A stretch of DNA of 64,000 bases. Origin: Toxotes chatareus (Eukaryota; Chordata; Actinopteri; Toxotidae). The stretch spans positions 20,424-84,423 of the forward strand of contig JAFBJY010001473.1 of the NCBI GenBank assembly GCA_016801885.1, in the 5' to 3' direction. Made by a program: the position numbers and the translations under genes. Below are positions 35,091-47,201 of the stretch, one piece after another. The notes below the pieces were generated by a model. That model was not told where the DNA came from. It was given only the letters and a program-made list of their open reading frames with translations, and searched no databases. Each line of letters begins with the position of its first letter. Position 1 is the first letter of the stretch.

Positions 35091-35949
35091 TGCTGACATG
35101 TAATGAAGGTTAATGAATGTGAAATAACAAAGACACAAAAAAAGTGTCAAAGAGGCTGGTGGCATCAGATGGAGTTGACCTCGTGCCTTTACCATGCTGT
35201 TTTGCCTCCAAATGCAGACTTCCAAGTTTGGTCCCCATATGAATGAATGAGGGTTGGAAAATGGAAGGAAGGCGTGCAAATGTCCTCAAAGTGGCAAGCA
35301 AATGCTCAGAAGGTCACACAGAGGCCTGTGACGTGATGTTGAGCTGACCTCATTGCTTTACCATGCTGTTTGCCTTCAAAAGGTTTACTTTCCAAATTCC
35401 CATCTATGACGTTGGCCATAGATGAGAATGTGGAATTTCCAAATTCTAATCTATGACGTGGTCCGTAGATGAGAATTTGGAATTTCCAAATTCTAATCTA
35501 TGACGTGGTCCGTAGATGAGAATTTGGAATTTCCAAATTCTAATCTATGACGTGGTCTGTAGATGAGAATTTGGAAATTAAACCTGTTTAAGGCAAAAAT
35601 TAAGCCTTTTGAAGACAAAACAGCATGATAAAGCCATGAAGGCAACTCAACATGACCCCACAAGACTCTGTGTGACCTTATGAGTGTTATGTCTTATAAA
35701 GACATTTTAACTCCTTCCTTTTCATAGCCCTCATTCATTCCTATGGGGGGAAAAAATTAGAATCCCTCTTTTGAAGGCAAAACAGCCCGGTAAAGGCATT
35801 GTCTCAACTCAACATGACCCCACAAGATTCTGTGTGACAATCTGAGTGTTTTCTTGCCCTTTGATGACATTTTATTCCTTCCAACTTGTGACTCATTCAT
35901 TCCTATGGGGACAAAAACTGGAAGACTGCTTTTGAACATATAACAGCAT

Positions 35950-36277
35950 GATAAGTTTAAGTTGAATTCTTTCTTAATCCCTCAAGCTAGGGAAATTTTC
36001 TCTGCATTTTACCCACATCAGGTGAACGAACACACACAAGCATGCACATGCACTAGAGAGAGGCTGTGGCAGGGGCCTGCCCAGTGAGGCACCCTGGGAG
36101 CTGGGGTAGATTGGTGCCTTTTTCAGGGGTACCACGGCCATGGTCGCAGAGGCGGAGGGTGCATCTCCTTCACCACCACCCATATCCATTGTGTGTATCC
36201 ACTGTGCTTGGTTAAGGAATCGAACCGGCAATGCTCCAATCTCTGGGCGGTCCAAAGTCCAAAGCCACACGCTTAAC
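35950..36277 (-). mobile_element. tRNA-derived SINE, array unit 2
   Basis: Near-identical to the SINE of unit 1 and in the same place within the tandem unit, so it was copied together with the satellite rather than inserted independently. Confidence 0.65.
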
Positions 36278-37137
36278 TTGCTGACATGTAATGAAGGTTA
36301 ATGAATGTGAAATAACAAAGACACAAAAAAGTGTCAAAGAGGCTGGTGGCATCAGATGGAGTTGACCTCGTGCCTTTACCATGCTGTTTTGCCTCCAAAT
36401 GCAGACTTCCAAGTTTGGTCCCCATATGAATGAATGAGGGTTGGAAAATGGAAGACGTGCAAATGTCCTCAAAGTGGCAAGCAAATGCTCAGAAGGTCAC
36501 ACAGAGGCCTGTGACGTGATGTTGAGCTGACCTCATTGCTTTACCATGCTGTTTTGCCTTCAAAAGGTTTACTTTCCAAATCCCCATCTATGACGTTGGC
36601 CATAGATGAGAATGTGGAATTTCCAAATTCTAATCTATGACGTGGTCCGTAGATGAGAATTTGGAATTTCCAAATTCTAATCTATGACGTGGTCCGTAGA
36701 TGAGAATTTGGAATTTCCAAATTCTAATCTATGACGTGGTCTGTAGATGAGAATTTGGAAATTAAACCTGTTTAAGGCAAAAATTAAGCCTTTTGAAGAC
36801 AAAACAGCATGGTAAAGCCATAAAGGCAACTCAACATGACCCCACAAGACTCTGTGTGACCTTATGAGTGTTATGTCTTATAAAGACATTTTAACTCCTT
36901 CCTTTTCATAGCCCTCATTCATTCCTATGGGGGGAAAAAATTAGAATCCCTCTTTTGAAGGCAAAACAGCACGGTAAAGGCATTGTCTCAACTCAACATG
37001 ACCCCACAAGATTCTGTGTGACAATCTGAGTGTTTTCTTGCCCCTTTGATGACATTTTTATTCCTTCCAACTTGTGACTCATTCATTCCTATGGGGACAA
37101 AAACTGGAAGACTGCTTTTGAACATATAACAGCATGA

Positions 37138-37463
37138 TAAGTTTAAGTTGAATTCTTTCTTAATCCCTCAAGCTAGGGAAATTTTCTCTGCATTTTACCC
37201 ACATCAGGTGAACGAACACACACAAGCATGCACATGCACTAGAGAGAGGCTGTGGCAGGGGCCTGCCCAGTGAGGCACCCTGGGAGCTGGGGTAGATTGG
37301 TGCCTTTTCAGGGGTACCACGGCCATGGTCGCAGAGGCGGAGGGTGCATCTCCTTCACCACCACCCATATCCATTGTGTGTATCCACTGTGCTTGGTTAA
37401 GGAATCGAGCCGGCAATGCTCCAATCTCTGGGCGGTCCAAAGTCCAAAGCCACACGCTTAACT
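37138..37463 (-). mobile_element. tRNA-derived SINE, array unit 3
   Basis: Same position and sequence as in units 1 and 2. One base of the B-box region differs (GAATCGAGCC on the plus strand), and a T-run is one or two bases shorter. Confidence 0.65.
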
Positions 37464-37910
37464 TGCTGACATGTAATGAAGGTTAATGAATGTGAAATAA
37501 CAAAGACACAAAAAAGTGTCAAAGAGGCTGGTGGCATCAGATGGAGTTGACCTCATGCCTTTACCATGCTGTTTTGCCTCCAAATGCAGACTTCCAAGTT
37601 TGGTCCCCATATGAATGAATGAGGGTTGGAAAATGGAAGACGTGCAAATGTCCTCAAAGTGGCAAGCAAATGCTCAGAAGGTCACACAGAGGCCTGTGAC
37701 GTGATGTTGAGCTGACCTCATTGCTTTACCATGCTGTTTTGCCTTCAAAAGGTTTACTTTCCAAATCCCCATCTATGACGTTGGCCATAGATGAGAATGT
37801 GGAATTTCCAAATTCTAATCTATGACGTGGTCCGTAGATGAGAATTTGGAATTTCCAAATTCTAATCTATGACGAGGTCCGTAGATGAGAATTTGGAAAT
37901 TAAACCTGTT

Positions 37911-40900
37911 AAAGTCACAAAATTCACTCAAAATAAGCCAAAATATAGTTGTGGGGTCATGTTGAGTTGAGATTATTCCCTTATCCAGCTTTTCTGAGTG
38001 AAAAAGTGGACTTCAGTTTTTGGCCCCCATAGGGATGAATGGGGCTTGGAACATGGAATATGTCCAAATGTTGTCAAAATGGCAAAACACACTCAGAATA
38101 AGCCAAAAGAGGGTTGTGGGGTCGTGTTGAGTTGAGATTATGCCTTTACCATGCCATTTTGGGTGAAAAAGTGAACTTCAGTTTTTGGCCCCCATAGGGA
38201 TGAATGCGGCTTGGAACATGGAATATGTGCAAATGTCCTTAAAGTCACAAAAAAGTCATTCAAAATAAGCCAAAAGAGGGTTGTGGGGCATGTTGAGTTG
38301 AGATTATGCCCTTATCCAGCTTTCCTGAGAGAAAAAGTGGACTTCAGTTTTTGGCCCCCATAGGGATGAATGGGGCTTAGAACATGGAATATGTGCAAAT
38401 GTTGTCAAAATGGCAAAAACACACTCAGAATATGCCAAAAGAGGGTTGTGGGGTCATGTTAAGTTGATATTAAGCCTTTACCATGCCATTTTGTGTGAAA
38501 TACTGAACTTCAGTTTTTGGACCCCATAGGCATGAATGGAGCTTGGAACATGGAATATGTGTAAATGTCCTTAAAGTCACAAAATTCACTCAAAATAAGC
38601 CAAAAGAGGGTTTTGGGGCCATGTTGAGTTTAGATTATGCCCTTATCCAGCTTTCCTGAGTGAAAAAGTGGACTTCAGTTTTTGGCCCCCATAGGGATGA
38701 ATGGGGCTTGGAACATGGAATGTGTGCAAATGTTGTCAAAATGGCAAAAAACACACTCAGAATAAGCCAAAAGAGGGTTGTGGGGTCATGTTAAGTTGAG
38801 ACTATGCCTTTAACATGCCATTTTGTGTGAAAAAGTGAACTTCAGTTTTTGGGCCCCATAAGGATGAATGGGGTTTGGAATATGGAATATGTACAAATGT
38901 TGTAAAAATGGAAAAAAACACACTCAGAATAAGCCAAAAGAGGGTTGTGGGGTCATGTCAAATTGAGATTATGCCTTTAACATGGTATTTTGTGTGAAAA
39001 AGTGAACTTCAGTTTTTGGGCCCCATAAGGATGAATGGGGTTTGGAATATGGAATATGTCCATATGTTGTCAAAATGGAAAAAAACACACTCAAAATAAG
39101 CCAGAAAAGGGTTGTGGGGTCATGTTGAGTTGAGATTATGCCTTTACCATGCTATTTTGTGTGAAAAAGTGAACTTCAGTTTTTGGGCCCCATAAGGATG
39201 AATGGGGCTTGGAACATGGAATATGTGCAAATGTCCTTAAAGTCACAAAATTCACTCAAAATAAGCCAAAAGAGGGTTGTGGGGTCATGTTGAGTTGAGA
39301 TTATGCCCTTATCCAGCTTTTCTGAGTGAAAAAGTTGACTTCAGTTTTTGGCCCCCATAGGGATGAATGGGGCTTGGAACATGGAATGTGTGCAAATGTT
39401 GTCAAAATGGTAAAAGACACACTCAGAATAAGCCAAAAGTGGGTTCTGGGGTCATGTTAAGTTGAGACTATGCCTTTAAGATGCCATTTTGTGTGAAAAA
39501 GTGAACTTCAGTTTTTGGGCTCCATAAGGATGAATGGGGTTTGGAATATGGAATATGTGCGAATGTTGTTAAAATGGCAACAAACACAGTAAGAATGAGC
39601 CAAAAGAGGGTTGTGGGGTCATGTTAAGTTGAGGTTATGCCTTTACCATGCTATTTTGTGTGAAAAAGTGAACTTCAGTTTTTGGGCCCCATAAGGATGA
39701 ATGGGGTTTGGAATATGGAATATGTGCAAATGTTGTCAAAATGGCAACAAACACAGTCAGAATGAGCCAAAAGAGGGTTGTGGGGTCATGTCAAGTTGAG
39801 ATTATGCCTTTACCATGCTATTTTGTATGAAAAAGTGAACTTCAGTTTTTGGGCCCCATAAGGATGAATGGGTTTTGGAATATGGAATATGTGCAAATGT
39901 TGTCAAAATGGCAACAAACACAGTCAGAATGAGCCAAAAGAGGGTTGTGGGGTCATGTTAAGTTGAGATTATTCCTTTACCATGCTATTTTGCATGAAAA
40001 AGTGAACTTCAGTTTTTGGGCCCCATAAGGAAGAATGGAGTTTGGAATATGGAATATGTGCAACTTTCCTTAAAGTCACAAAATTCACTCAAAATAAGCC
40101 AAAAGAGGGTTGTGGGGCCATGTTGAGTTTAGATTATGCCCTTATCCAGCTTTTCTGAGTGAAAAAGTGGATTTCATTTTTTTGGCCCCCATAGGGATGA
40201 ATGGGGCTTGGAACATGGAATGTGTGCAAATGTTGTCAAAATGGCAAAAGACACACTCAGAATAAGCCAAAAGAGGGTTGTGGGGTCATGTTAAGTTGAG
40301 ATTATGCCTTTACCATGCTATTTATTGTGAAAAAGTGAACTTCAGTTTTTGGGCCCCATAAGGATGAATGGAGTTTGGAATATGGAATATGTGCAAATGT
40401 TGTCAAAATGGCAACAAACACAGTCAGACTGAGCCAAAAGAGGGTTGTGGGGTCATGTTGAGTTGAGATCATGCCCTTATCCAGCTTTTCTGAGTGAAAA
40501 AGTGGATTTCATTTTTTGGCCCCCATAGGGATGAATGGGGTTTGGAACATGGAATGTGTGCAAATGTTGTCAAAATGGCAAAAAACACACTCAGAATAAG
40601 CCAAAAGAGGGTTGTGGGGTTATGTTAAATTGAGATTATGCCTTTACCATGCTATTTTGTATGAAAAAGTGAACTTCAGTTTTTGGGCCCCATAAGGATG
40701 AATGGGTTTTGGAATATGGAATATGTGCAAATGTTGTCAAAATGGCAACAAACACAGTCAGAATGAGCCAAAAGAGGGTTGTGGGGTCATGTTAAATTGA
40801 GATTATTCCTTTACCATGCTATTTATTGTGAAAAAGTGAACTTCAGTTTTGGGCTCCATAAGGATGAATGGAGTTTGGAATATGGAATATGTGCAAGTGT

Positions 40901-42420
40901 TGTCAAAATGGCAACAAACACAGTCAGAATGAGCCAAAAGAGGGTTGTGGGGTCATGTTGAGTTGAGATCATGCCCTTATCCAGCTTTTCTGAGTGAAAA
41001 AGTGGATTTCATTTTTGGCCCCATAGGGATGAATGGGGTTTGGAACATGGAATGTGTGCAAATGTTGTCAAAATGGCAAAAAACACACTCAGAATAAGCC
41101 AAAAGAGGGTTGTGGGGTTATGTTAAGTTGAGATTATGCCTTTACCATGCTATTTTGTATGAAAAAGTGAACTTCAGTTTTGGGCCCCATAAGGATGAAT
41201 GGGTTTTGGAATATGGAATATGTGCAAATGTTGTCAAAATGGCAACAAACACAGTCAGAATGAGCCAAAAGAGGTTGTGGGGTCATGTTAAGTTGAGATT
41301 ATTCCTTTACCATGCTATTTTGCATGAAAAAGTGAACTTCAGTTTTTGGGCCCCATAAGGATGAATGGAGTTTGGAATATGGAATATGTGCAACTTTCCT
41401 TAAAGTCACAAAATTCACTCAAAATAAGCCAAAAGAGGATTGTGGGGCCATGTTGAGTTTAGATTATGCCCTTATCCAGCTTTTCTGAGTGAAAAAGTGG
41501 ATTTCATTTTTTTGGCCCCCATAGGGATGAATGGGGCTTGGAACATGGAATGTGTGCAAATGTTGTCAAAATGGCAAAAGACACACTCAGAATAAGCCAA
41601 AAGAGGGTTGTGGGGTCATGTTAAGTTGAGACTATGCCTTTAACATGCCATTTTGTGTGGAAAAAGTGAACTTCAGTTTTTGGGCCCCATAAGGATGAAT
41701 GGGGTTTGGAATATGGAATATGTGCAAATGTTGTCAAAATGGCAACAAACACAGTCAGAATGAGCCAAAAGAGGGTTGTGGGGTCATGTTGAGTTGAGAT
41801 CATGCCCTTATCCAGCTTTTCTGAGTGAAAAAGTGGATTTCATTTTTTGGCCCCCATAGGGATGAATGGGGTTTGGAACATGGAATGTGTGCAAATGTTG
41901 TCAAAATGGCAAAAAACACACTCAGAATAAGCCAAAAGAGGGTTGTGGGGTTATGTTAAGTTGAGATTATGCCTTTACCATGCTATTTTGTATGAAAAAG
42001 TGAACTTCAGTTTTTGGGCCCCATAAGGATGAATGGGTTTTGGAATATGGAATATGTGCAAATGTTGTCAAAATGGCAACAAACACAGTCAGAATGAGCC
42101 AAAAGAGGGTTGTGGGGTCATGTCAAGTTGAGATTATGCCTTTACCATGCTATTTTGTATGAAAAAGTGAACTTCAGTTTTTGGGCCCCATAAGGATGAA
42201 TGGGTTTTGGAATATGGAATATGTGCAAACGTTGTCAAAATGGCAACAAACACATTCAGAATGAGCCAAAAGAGGGTTGTGGGGTTATGTTAAGTTGAGA
42301 TTATGCCTTTACCATGCTATTTATTGTGAAAAAGTGAACTTCAGTTTTTGGGCCCCATAAGGATGAATGGAATTTGGAATATGGAATATGTGCAAATGTT
42401 GTGAAAATGTCAAGAAAATC
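37911..42420. repeat. ~166-bp satellite, 27 monomers
   Basis: The phrase AGCCAAAAGAGGGTTGTGGG and variants occur 27 times from 37933 to 42262, a mean spacing of about 166 bp. Two or three monomer types (for example ATCCAGCTTTTCTGAGTG against ACCATGCTATTTTGTATG) alternate, giving local dimer or trimer order. The monomer is close to one nucleosome repeat in length. Frames found inside are by-products. Confidence 0.95.
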
Positions 42421-43293
42421 TTCATAATTCTTATTTAATATGTGTGATAGATAATTTAGTAATGTCTAAATGCACAATTTTCGTCGATGAGAAAATGGTA
42501 GTGTTTTATTCAAAAAATATATTAAAATATATGTGAATATGGAAAAACTTCCAAAATTCTATCTACTTAGGTCCAGCGCCCCCTGGTGTTCATTTTTTAT
42601 TAGGTTTTGCAGGTACATTGTCTGATCTGGACAAAATTGATATCAGAGAAATCAGAAAAAAGAGCCTGATTTTTTGGTATATTTTTTAAAGTGGCAGAGT
42701 GTTGGCAGAAGGAGAAATGGGTCACCTTCCAGAATGTCAATATACCCACTTTCGGAAAATCAGATATAGATGAGAAGTAGAGCTACGCGTTCGTCTCAGT
42801 GTGCTCTACAAAATGAGGCTATGTTTGAGAAAAGGGTTTCCCCTTTTTAGGGGTAAAAGCCAGTTGAGTCCTGGACTCAAGTCCGGTTTTCTGGAAAAGG
42901 GAAGGTTGTAGAGGTACGGAAGTAAGCTCTACCCCCCCCCCCCCATTTGTGTGTACCCCGAGTCCAACGGTACCAGCCTCAAGTCTGTAGGACTTAGGGT
43001 TCCGGAGTTATGAGCATTTCAAGTTCCCCCCATAGAAGCGAATGGGAGAGTGAAAATTTGCCAAAGTGTGAGAGGCCAAAAGTGTCCCCCAGAAAGTGCT
43101 TAGGAGCACGTTTCAGAGCCTTGTGAGTCTTTTGGATATGGTTTTGTGGGTACCTATTTGCCAGTCTTAGTAACCTCTATAGTCTTTAGATTTTTGTTTC
43201 ATGTTGGAGTGTTGTTTATAATGTTGTCATTATACACCGTAATTATATAGTGTTGTTGTAATTACCGTAATTGTCATTGTTCTCACCAGTTCA
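42421..43293. other. No gene seen; C-run
   Basis: Non-coding spacer right of the satellite. A run of 13 C lies near 42932-42944. No feature recognised. Confidence 0.5.
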
Positions 43294-43384
43294 CTATTGA
43301 GCTTTGCCTTTACAAATGGTGCGTTGTGAGGTTTGATGTCCTTGTTGTGAGGAGGACGGCTGGTGTTGTCTATTCAGTAGTTGG

Positions 43385-43503
43385 CTTATTATATCTCCAA
43401 GGCTGACTTGAGGGAAAACTTTTGGGTTGACAACCAGCTCATCATGTCTTCCACCAAAACCTTTCTTGTGCAGCACCACCTTATATGACTTATTGGTCTT
43501 CAT
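43385..43503 (-). pseudogene. DEPDC5: DEPDC5-like N-terminal exon fragment
   Basis: The minus frame starting at the ATG (43503-43501) reads [18 protein letters not shown], then [18 protein letters not shown]. This closely resembles the first residues of DEPDC5, the GATOR1 subunit that restrains mTORC1 at the lysosome. Similarity stops at LGDI, where the frame goes on into unrelated residues and no GT donor fits. Upstream, TTTGCAG just before the segment could be a splice acceptor. About 120 bp in a satellite context suggests a stray duplicated exon. A genuine first coding exon is the alternative. Confidence 0.6.
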
Positions 43504-43858
43504 GATGAAGCCCCTGATTCCTGCAAACTCCACTTTCTCACCTCCACTCTCACCAGTCTGTAGCTGTCCATCTCTCCAGAGGCCTTGGTGCATGCTGGGA
43601 GCTGAGCGGCCATGCCGGGGGTGAAGGTGGCGTTACGGAGTGTCGATCCAACCTGTAGGACGTTCCTCTCCACCAGCCGGTTAGGTGTGGGGACCTGAGT
43701 CCTTCCCTTCTTTTTCGAAGGGAAGGGGAAGGGGAAGAAATAGGTTTTTAAAGCAAAATCAAAAGAAAAAATGAATTAAAACCAAAAGAGTTTCCTAAAA
43801 CAGGAAAAAACTGTTTTTTAATTAAACCGATCAATAAATAATAATCAATAAATCAAAT

Positions 43859-43910
43859 CGTGTGCCAACAACGTTTCGATCCTGATGGATCTTCTTCAGG
43901 TAGGCACACG
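43859..43910 (-). ncRNA. Hammerhead-ribozyme-like motif 1 (PLE B 3' side)
   Basis: Read on the minus strand: stem I arm CGTGTGCC, core CTGAAGA, one extra A, stem II GATCC with loop ATCA and GGATC, core GAAA, a short palindrome ACGT as minimal stem III, cleavage triplet GTT, and stem I return arm GGCACACG. Eight stem I pairs plus two core-proximal ones, and five stem II pairs, are perfect. PLEs are known to carry minimal hammerheads in their terminal repeats (Cervera and De la Peña). The extra A between CUGANGA and stem II departs from the strict consensus, so activity is uncertain. Confidence 0.75.
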
Positions 43911-43996
43911 TAAAAAGAAAAAGTCCTGCTGCAGCCTGGAGAGATGTGTGCTCTTCGCTGGTCAGAGCAGGAATGAATGCGCTCTCCTATCTGCTC

Positions 43997-44006
43997 CTAT
44001 TTATAC
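43997..44006 (-). promoter_or_regulatory. TATA-like box upstream of hammerhead motif 1
   Basis: GTATAAATAG on the minus strand lies about 90 bases upstream of the motif. This fits a PLE terminal repeat in which a promoter precedes a 5'UTR hammerhead. Confidence 0.45.
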
Positions 44007-44785
44007 TAGTGATCGGTTTTTTTTAACAATCGTCTTTTTTCGAATGAACTTAGGTTTTAAAGAGTTTTAACTTAAATAATTAGGTTAGGTTTTATGGGTT
44101 ATGGTTTTAATTTGTCCATATTTGTGGTTAAAATTGCACTGGCTCAGGGCTCTGGGTCCGATCATTAAAATGGCAATCATCCTTGTTTAGGTATGTATTG
44201 TTTATTAAAGATTCTCTTGTCCCTGGATGCATGGGATCCCCATAGATTCCCGGTGGAGCATGGCGTAAAAGGTGGGTTTATCCTAAGTGCTTACATATAT
44301 AAAAAAAAGTGCTTTACGTCACTGCAAACATAAGAAAAGTGCTAAAATCAACAATAAAAAAAATTCACACACACACACACATATATATATTTCTCATAAA
44401 AGAAGATAAGTGCTGAGATCATAAAATCTATAAACAAGTAAGCACCATTTAAAAGCATGCATTACAATATATACATATAAATAAAATGGGATAAAACCAT
44501 GACCTTTTACTCCCTTGCATAGATTTATTTTTAAAAAAAGGGGAGACAGGGGGATTTTAAAAGCATATTGTGAGTAAGTTTCTTAAAAAGTGTAAAATAA
44601 GTGCTATAATAAAAGAACCAGATTAAAAATCACAATATTTTGTGGCAGAGTCAGTACATTTAAGAATCATGAGCAATAAAATGTTCTTTATTAAAGTCCT
44701 TTATTGTGTTTGTGGTGCTTCTCCTCTGTAGGTGGCATGGCTGATGGCTGTCGCTCATCTCCCAACTCTCCCCCTCCCACACCCC

Positions 44786-47085
44786 TCACTGACATTTCAG
44801 GCCCATGGGGGCCCTAGTTTTCAAACGGTCAATCCACCACCCCTCCCTCCACCTGCGTTGACCTCCCGTCCAGGTGGGGCAACTTTCCAGGCCCATTGCT
44901 CTGAGTCGGTGTGTGGGGTGTGTGCGGAAGTGTGTGGTTAGCGGGGTATGTAATGTGTCTCCTTTAATATTGTATATGTGTTGTTTAATTCTATTCTGAA
45001 TGCTGTTGACTGTTTCTCCTATGTATAATAGATGGCATTCTTCGCACTCCAGGCAGTAGATGGCGTTGCTGTCCCGGGAGAGAGGTGCCTTTTCACTGAG
45101 ATGCCCCTGCCACTGTGTGGATTGAAGAGGAATTTGGTTTGTTTGAAGGTCCAGTGAGGTTGGGGTCTATTATGAGTAATTGTGTGTCTTTTGAAGGAGG
45201 CCTGTACCAAAACATCTTTGAGGTTTTTGTTTTTCCTTAGGGCCGAGATTATGGTGCAATTTGTAAATGTTGGATGATTTAATAAAGTTTTCTGAAAATT
45301 GTTTTTAAGTGAATGTTGGAGTTCAATGTATTGTTTGGAAAAGGTGCTGATTAAAGGGATGACTGCGTCACTTCCTGGGGTTGGGTTGTCGTCATTTCCT
45401 AACTGTAAGTGGGGGTTATTGACACCTGTTGGAGAGTGGATGGTCGCCAGCGTGGTGCTCTTGACCGTGCGGAGGAATCGACGGGAGTAACCCCTCCGTC
45501 TGAGGCAGGTGAACAGAATTGAGATTGCATTGTGAAAGTCGGATTGGAGTGAACATATTCTGTGAAATCTGATGATTTGTGATTTTACGATGCCTTTAAA
45601 GGTGTGTTTCGGGTGATAGCTGGATTTATGCAAGAGAGCATGGGTGTCGGTGGGTTTGAAGTACACTTTGGTAAGAAGTTGTTTTTTATTTTTATCTGTT
45701 AATTGAAAGAATACTGTAGTGTCCAGAAAGTTTATATTATTATGATCCAATGTGTGCTTTATTTTAATTGATGGATGGTGAGTATTTAAAATATTAACAA
45801 ATTCTAGGAATTTGGCTTCACCGTGTGCCCATGCTCCGATGATGTCATCCAGAAAACGGAAGTAAAATAATGGTTGTAGGGGGCATTTCAGGAGGGCACC
45901 TCTCTCCCACTCACTCATATAGAGGTTTGCGTAGGATGGTGCGTACCTGTGGCCCATTGCGGTGCCGTGGACCTGTAAGTATAGTTGGTTGTCAAATGAA
46001 AAGTCATTACATGTTAGGCAGATTTCCAATAGTTGTATGATTTCATTATCGGGCCTGCAATTGTCCGGGTATCTATTGAAAATTGTACGTATTGTCTGTA
46101 AACCCATAACTGTGTCAATGTTTGTGTAAAGACTGTCTATGTCGATGGTGAAGAGGATGGCGTTCTCCGGCAGGAGCAGAGGACGGATTTTATCAATGAA
46201 ATGGTAAGTGTCCTTTAAATAACTTGGATGCTTAGTGGAAAGTGGTCCTAAAAACGAGTCGATGTATTGAGATACGTTGTATGTTATGCTATTACAGTCT
46301 GATACGATTGGTCTGCCTGGAGGAATGATATTCGGTACTGTCCACGTATGTGGTTCCTTGTGAATTTTCGGGAGGAGGTAGAAACGGCGTTCCCGTGGAT
46401 TGTCTGAGCCGAACAGGAAGTCCCGTTGTTTGGCTGAAATGTACTTTTTGCTATATAAATTGTGAACTATGGTCCGGATTTTGGCTTGCGTCGGCTGTTG
46501 GAGACTGGCTGTAATCGGTTTGTAATATTTATTGTTTTGTAATTGTCTGTTCGCTTCGAGCGCGTACTGCTGTCTGTCCATAATTACTATTTTGGAGCCT
46601 TTGTCTGCTGGTTTAATGATAATATGCGGGTTATTTTGGATTGATTCTATGATTTTCCGTTCTTCCTGACCAGTTACATTATTACGAGTTTGTATTCTGG
46701 CCGGGGTATATCTATTTAGCGTGCGTATGTCGGTGGAAATGAGACGTTTTATCCTGTTGTCTAGGTGGTCCCACGCGGGTTCCCAATTCGATGGGAGGGT
46801 AAATGGTTTTTCATCAGATTTTTGGTTTTGAAAGTGATCCAGTATTTTAATTTTCCGGTGGTATTGATAGATGTCTCTGCGGAGTTCCTCCATGTCGAAG
46901 GACAGGGGGGCGGGGATGTAAGTTAGGCCCTTCTCCAGCAGAGCAATTTGGGCAGGGTTTGGGTGAAATAGCGTGGCTAAATTGAGAATATTTGATTCTG
47001 ATCCCCAAGTCAGGTCTGGGGACGGAGGGAGCGGGGTGTTCTCGGTGACGGCAGCAGCCTGGTTTTGCGCAGGTGTGATCTATGG
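44786..47085 (-). CDS. PLE B reverse transcriptase plus GIY-YIG endonuclease
   Basis: The main frame (45019-46893, 624 residues from an ATG) holds IIKPADKGSKIVIMDRQQY (92-110), FYLLPKIHKEP (171-181), GRPIVSDCNS (193-202), motif A DIDSLYTNID (251-260), motif B QVHGTAMGHRYAPSYANLY (307-325), motif C FRFLDD (345-350) and INFLDTTVFF (387-396). The same frame is open upstream to about 47085 (SNILNLATLF, then LLEKGLTYIPAPLS), so the protein is longer than from this ATG. A one-base slip near 45090 moves the end into another frame, which reads IYCLECEECHLLYIGETVNS and RRWREGWWIDRLKTRAPMGL before a stop at 44786-44788: a full GIY-YIG domain. It would copy element RNA at nicked target DNA. One frameshift from intact. 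Confidence 0.92.
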
Positions 47086-47201
47086 TGATTCGGATGTGGC
47101 ACGGTTACAGTCGCGGAAGGAGGTGACGAGGGGGCGGCAACGCCGGAGAGAGAGAGAGCAATTAATCTCTCTGCCGCGTACCTGTTTCGGCTGAGGTGAG
47201 T

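Larger units (their letters stand above)
34143..37910. repeat. ~1.17-kb higher-order tandem array with embedded SINE
   Basis: The anchor CAAAGTGGCAAGCAAATGC lies at 34143, 35287, 36470 and 37654 (spacings 1144, 1183 and 1184). The shorter first unit has fewer copies of an internal ~45-bp subrepeat (TTTCCAAATTCTAATCTATG). Each complete unit holds one SINE in minus orientation. The rest of the unit contains phrases such as CTTTACCATGCTGTTTTG and ATTCATTCCTATGGGG, which match the 166-bp satellite that follows. Confidence 0.93.

Noticed and set aside
34786..37461. Recurring frames of 83-98 codons (starting MWLWTLDRPEIG)
   Set aside because: They lie in the SINE embedded in the 1.17-kb repeat and vary only as the repeat does.
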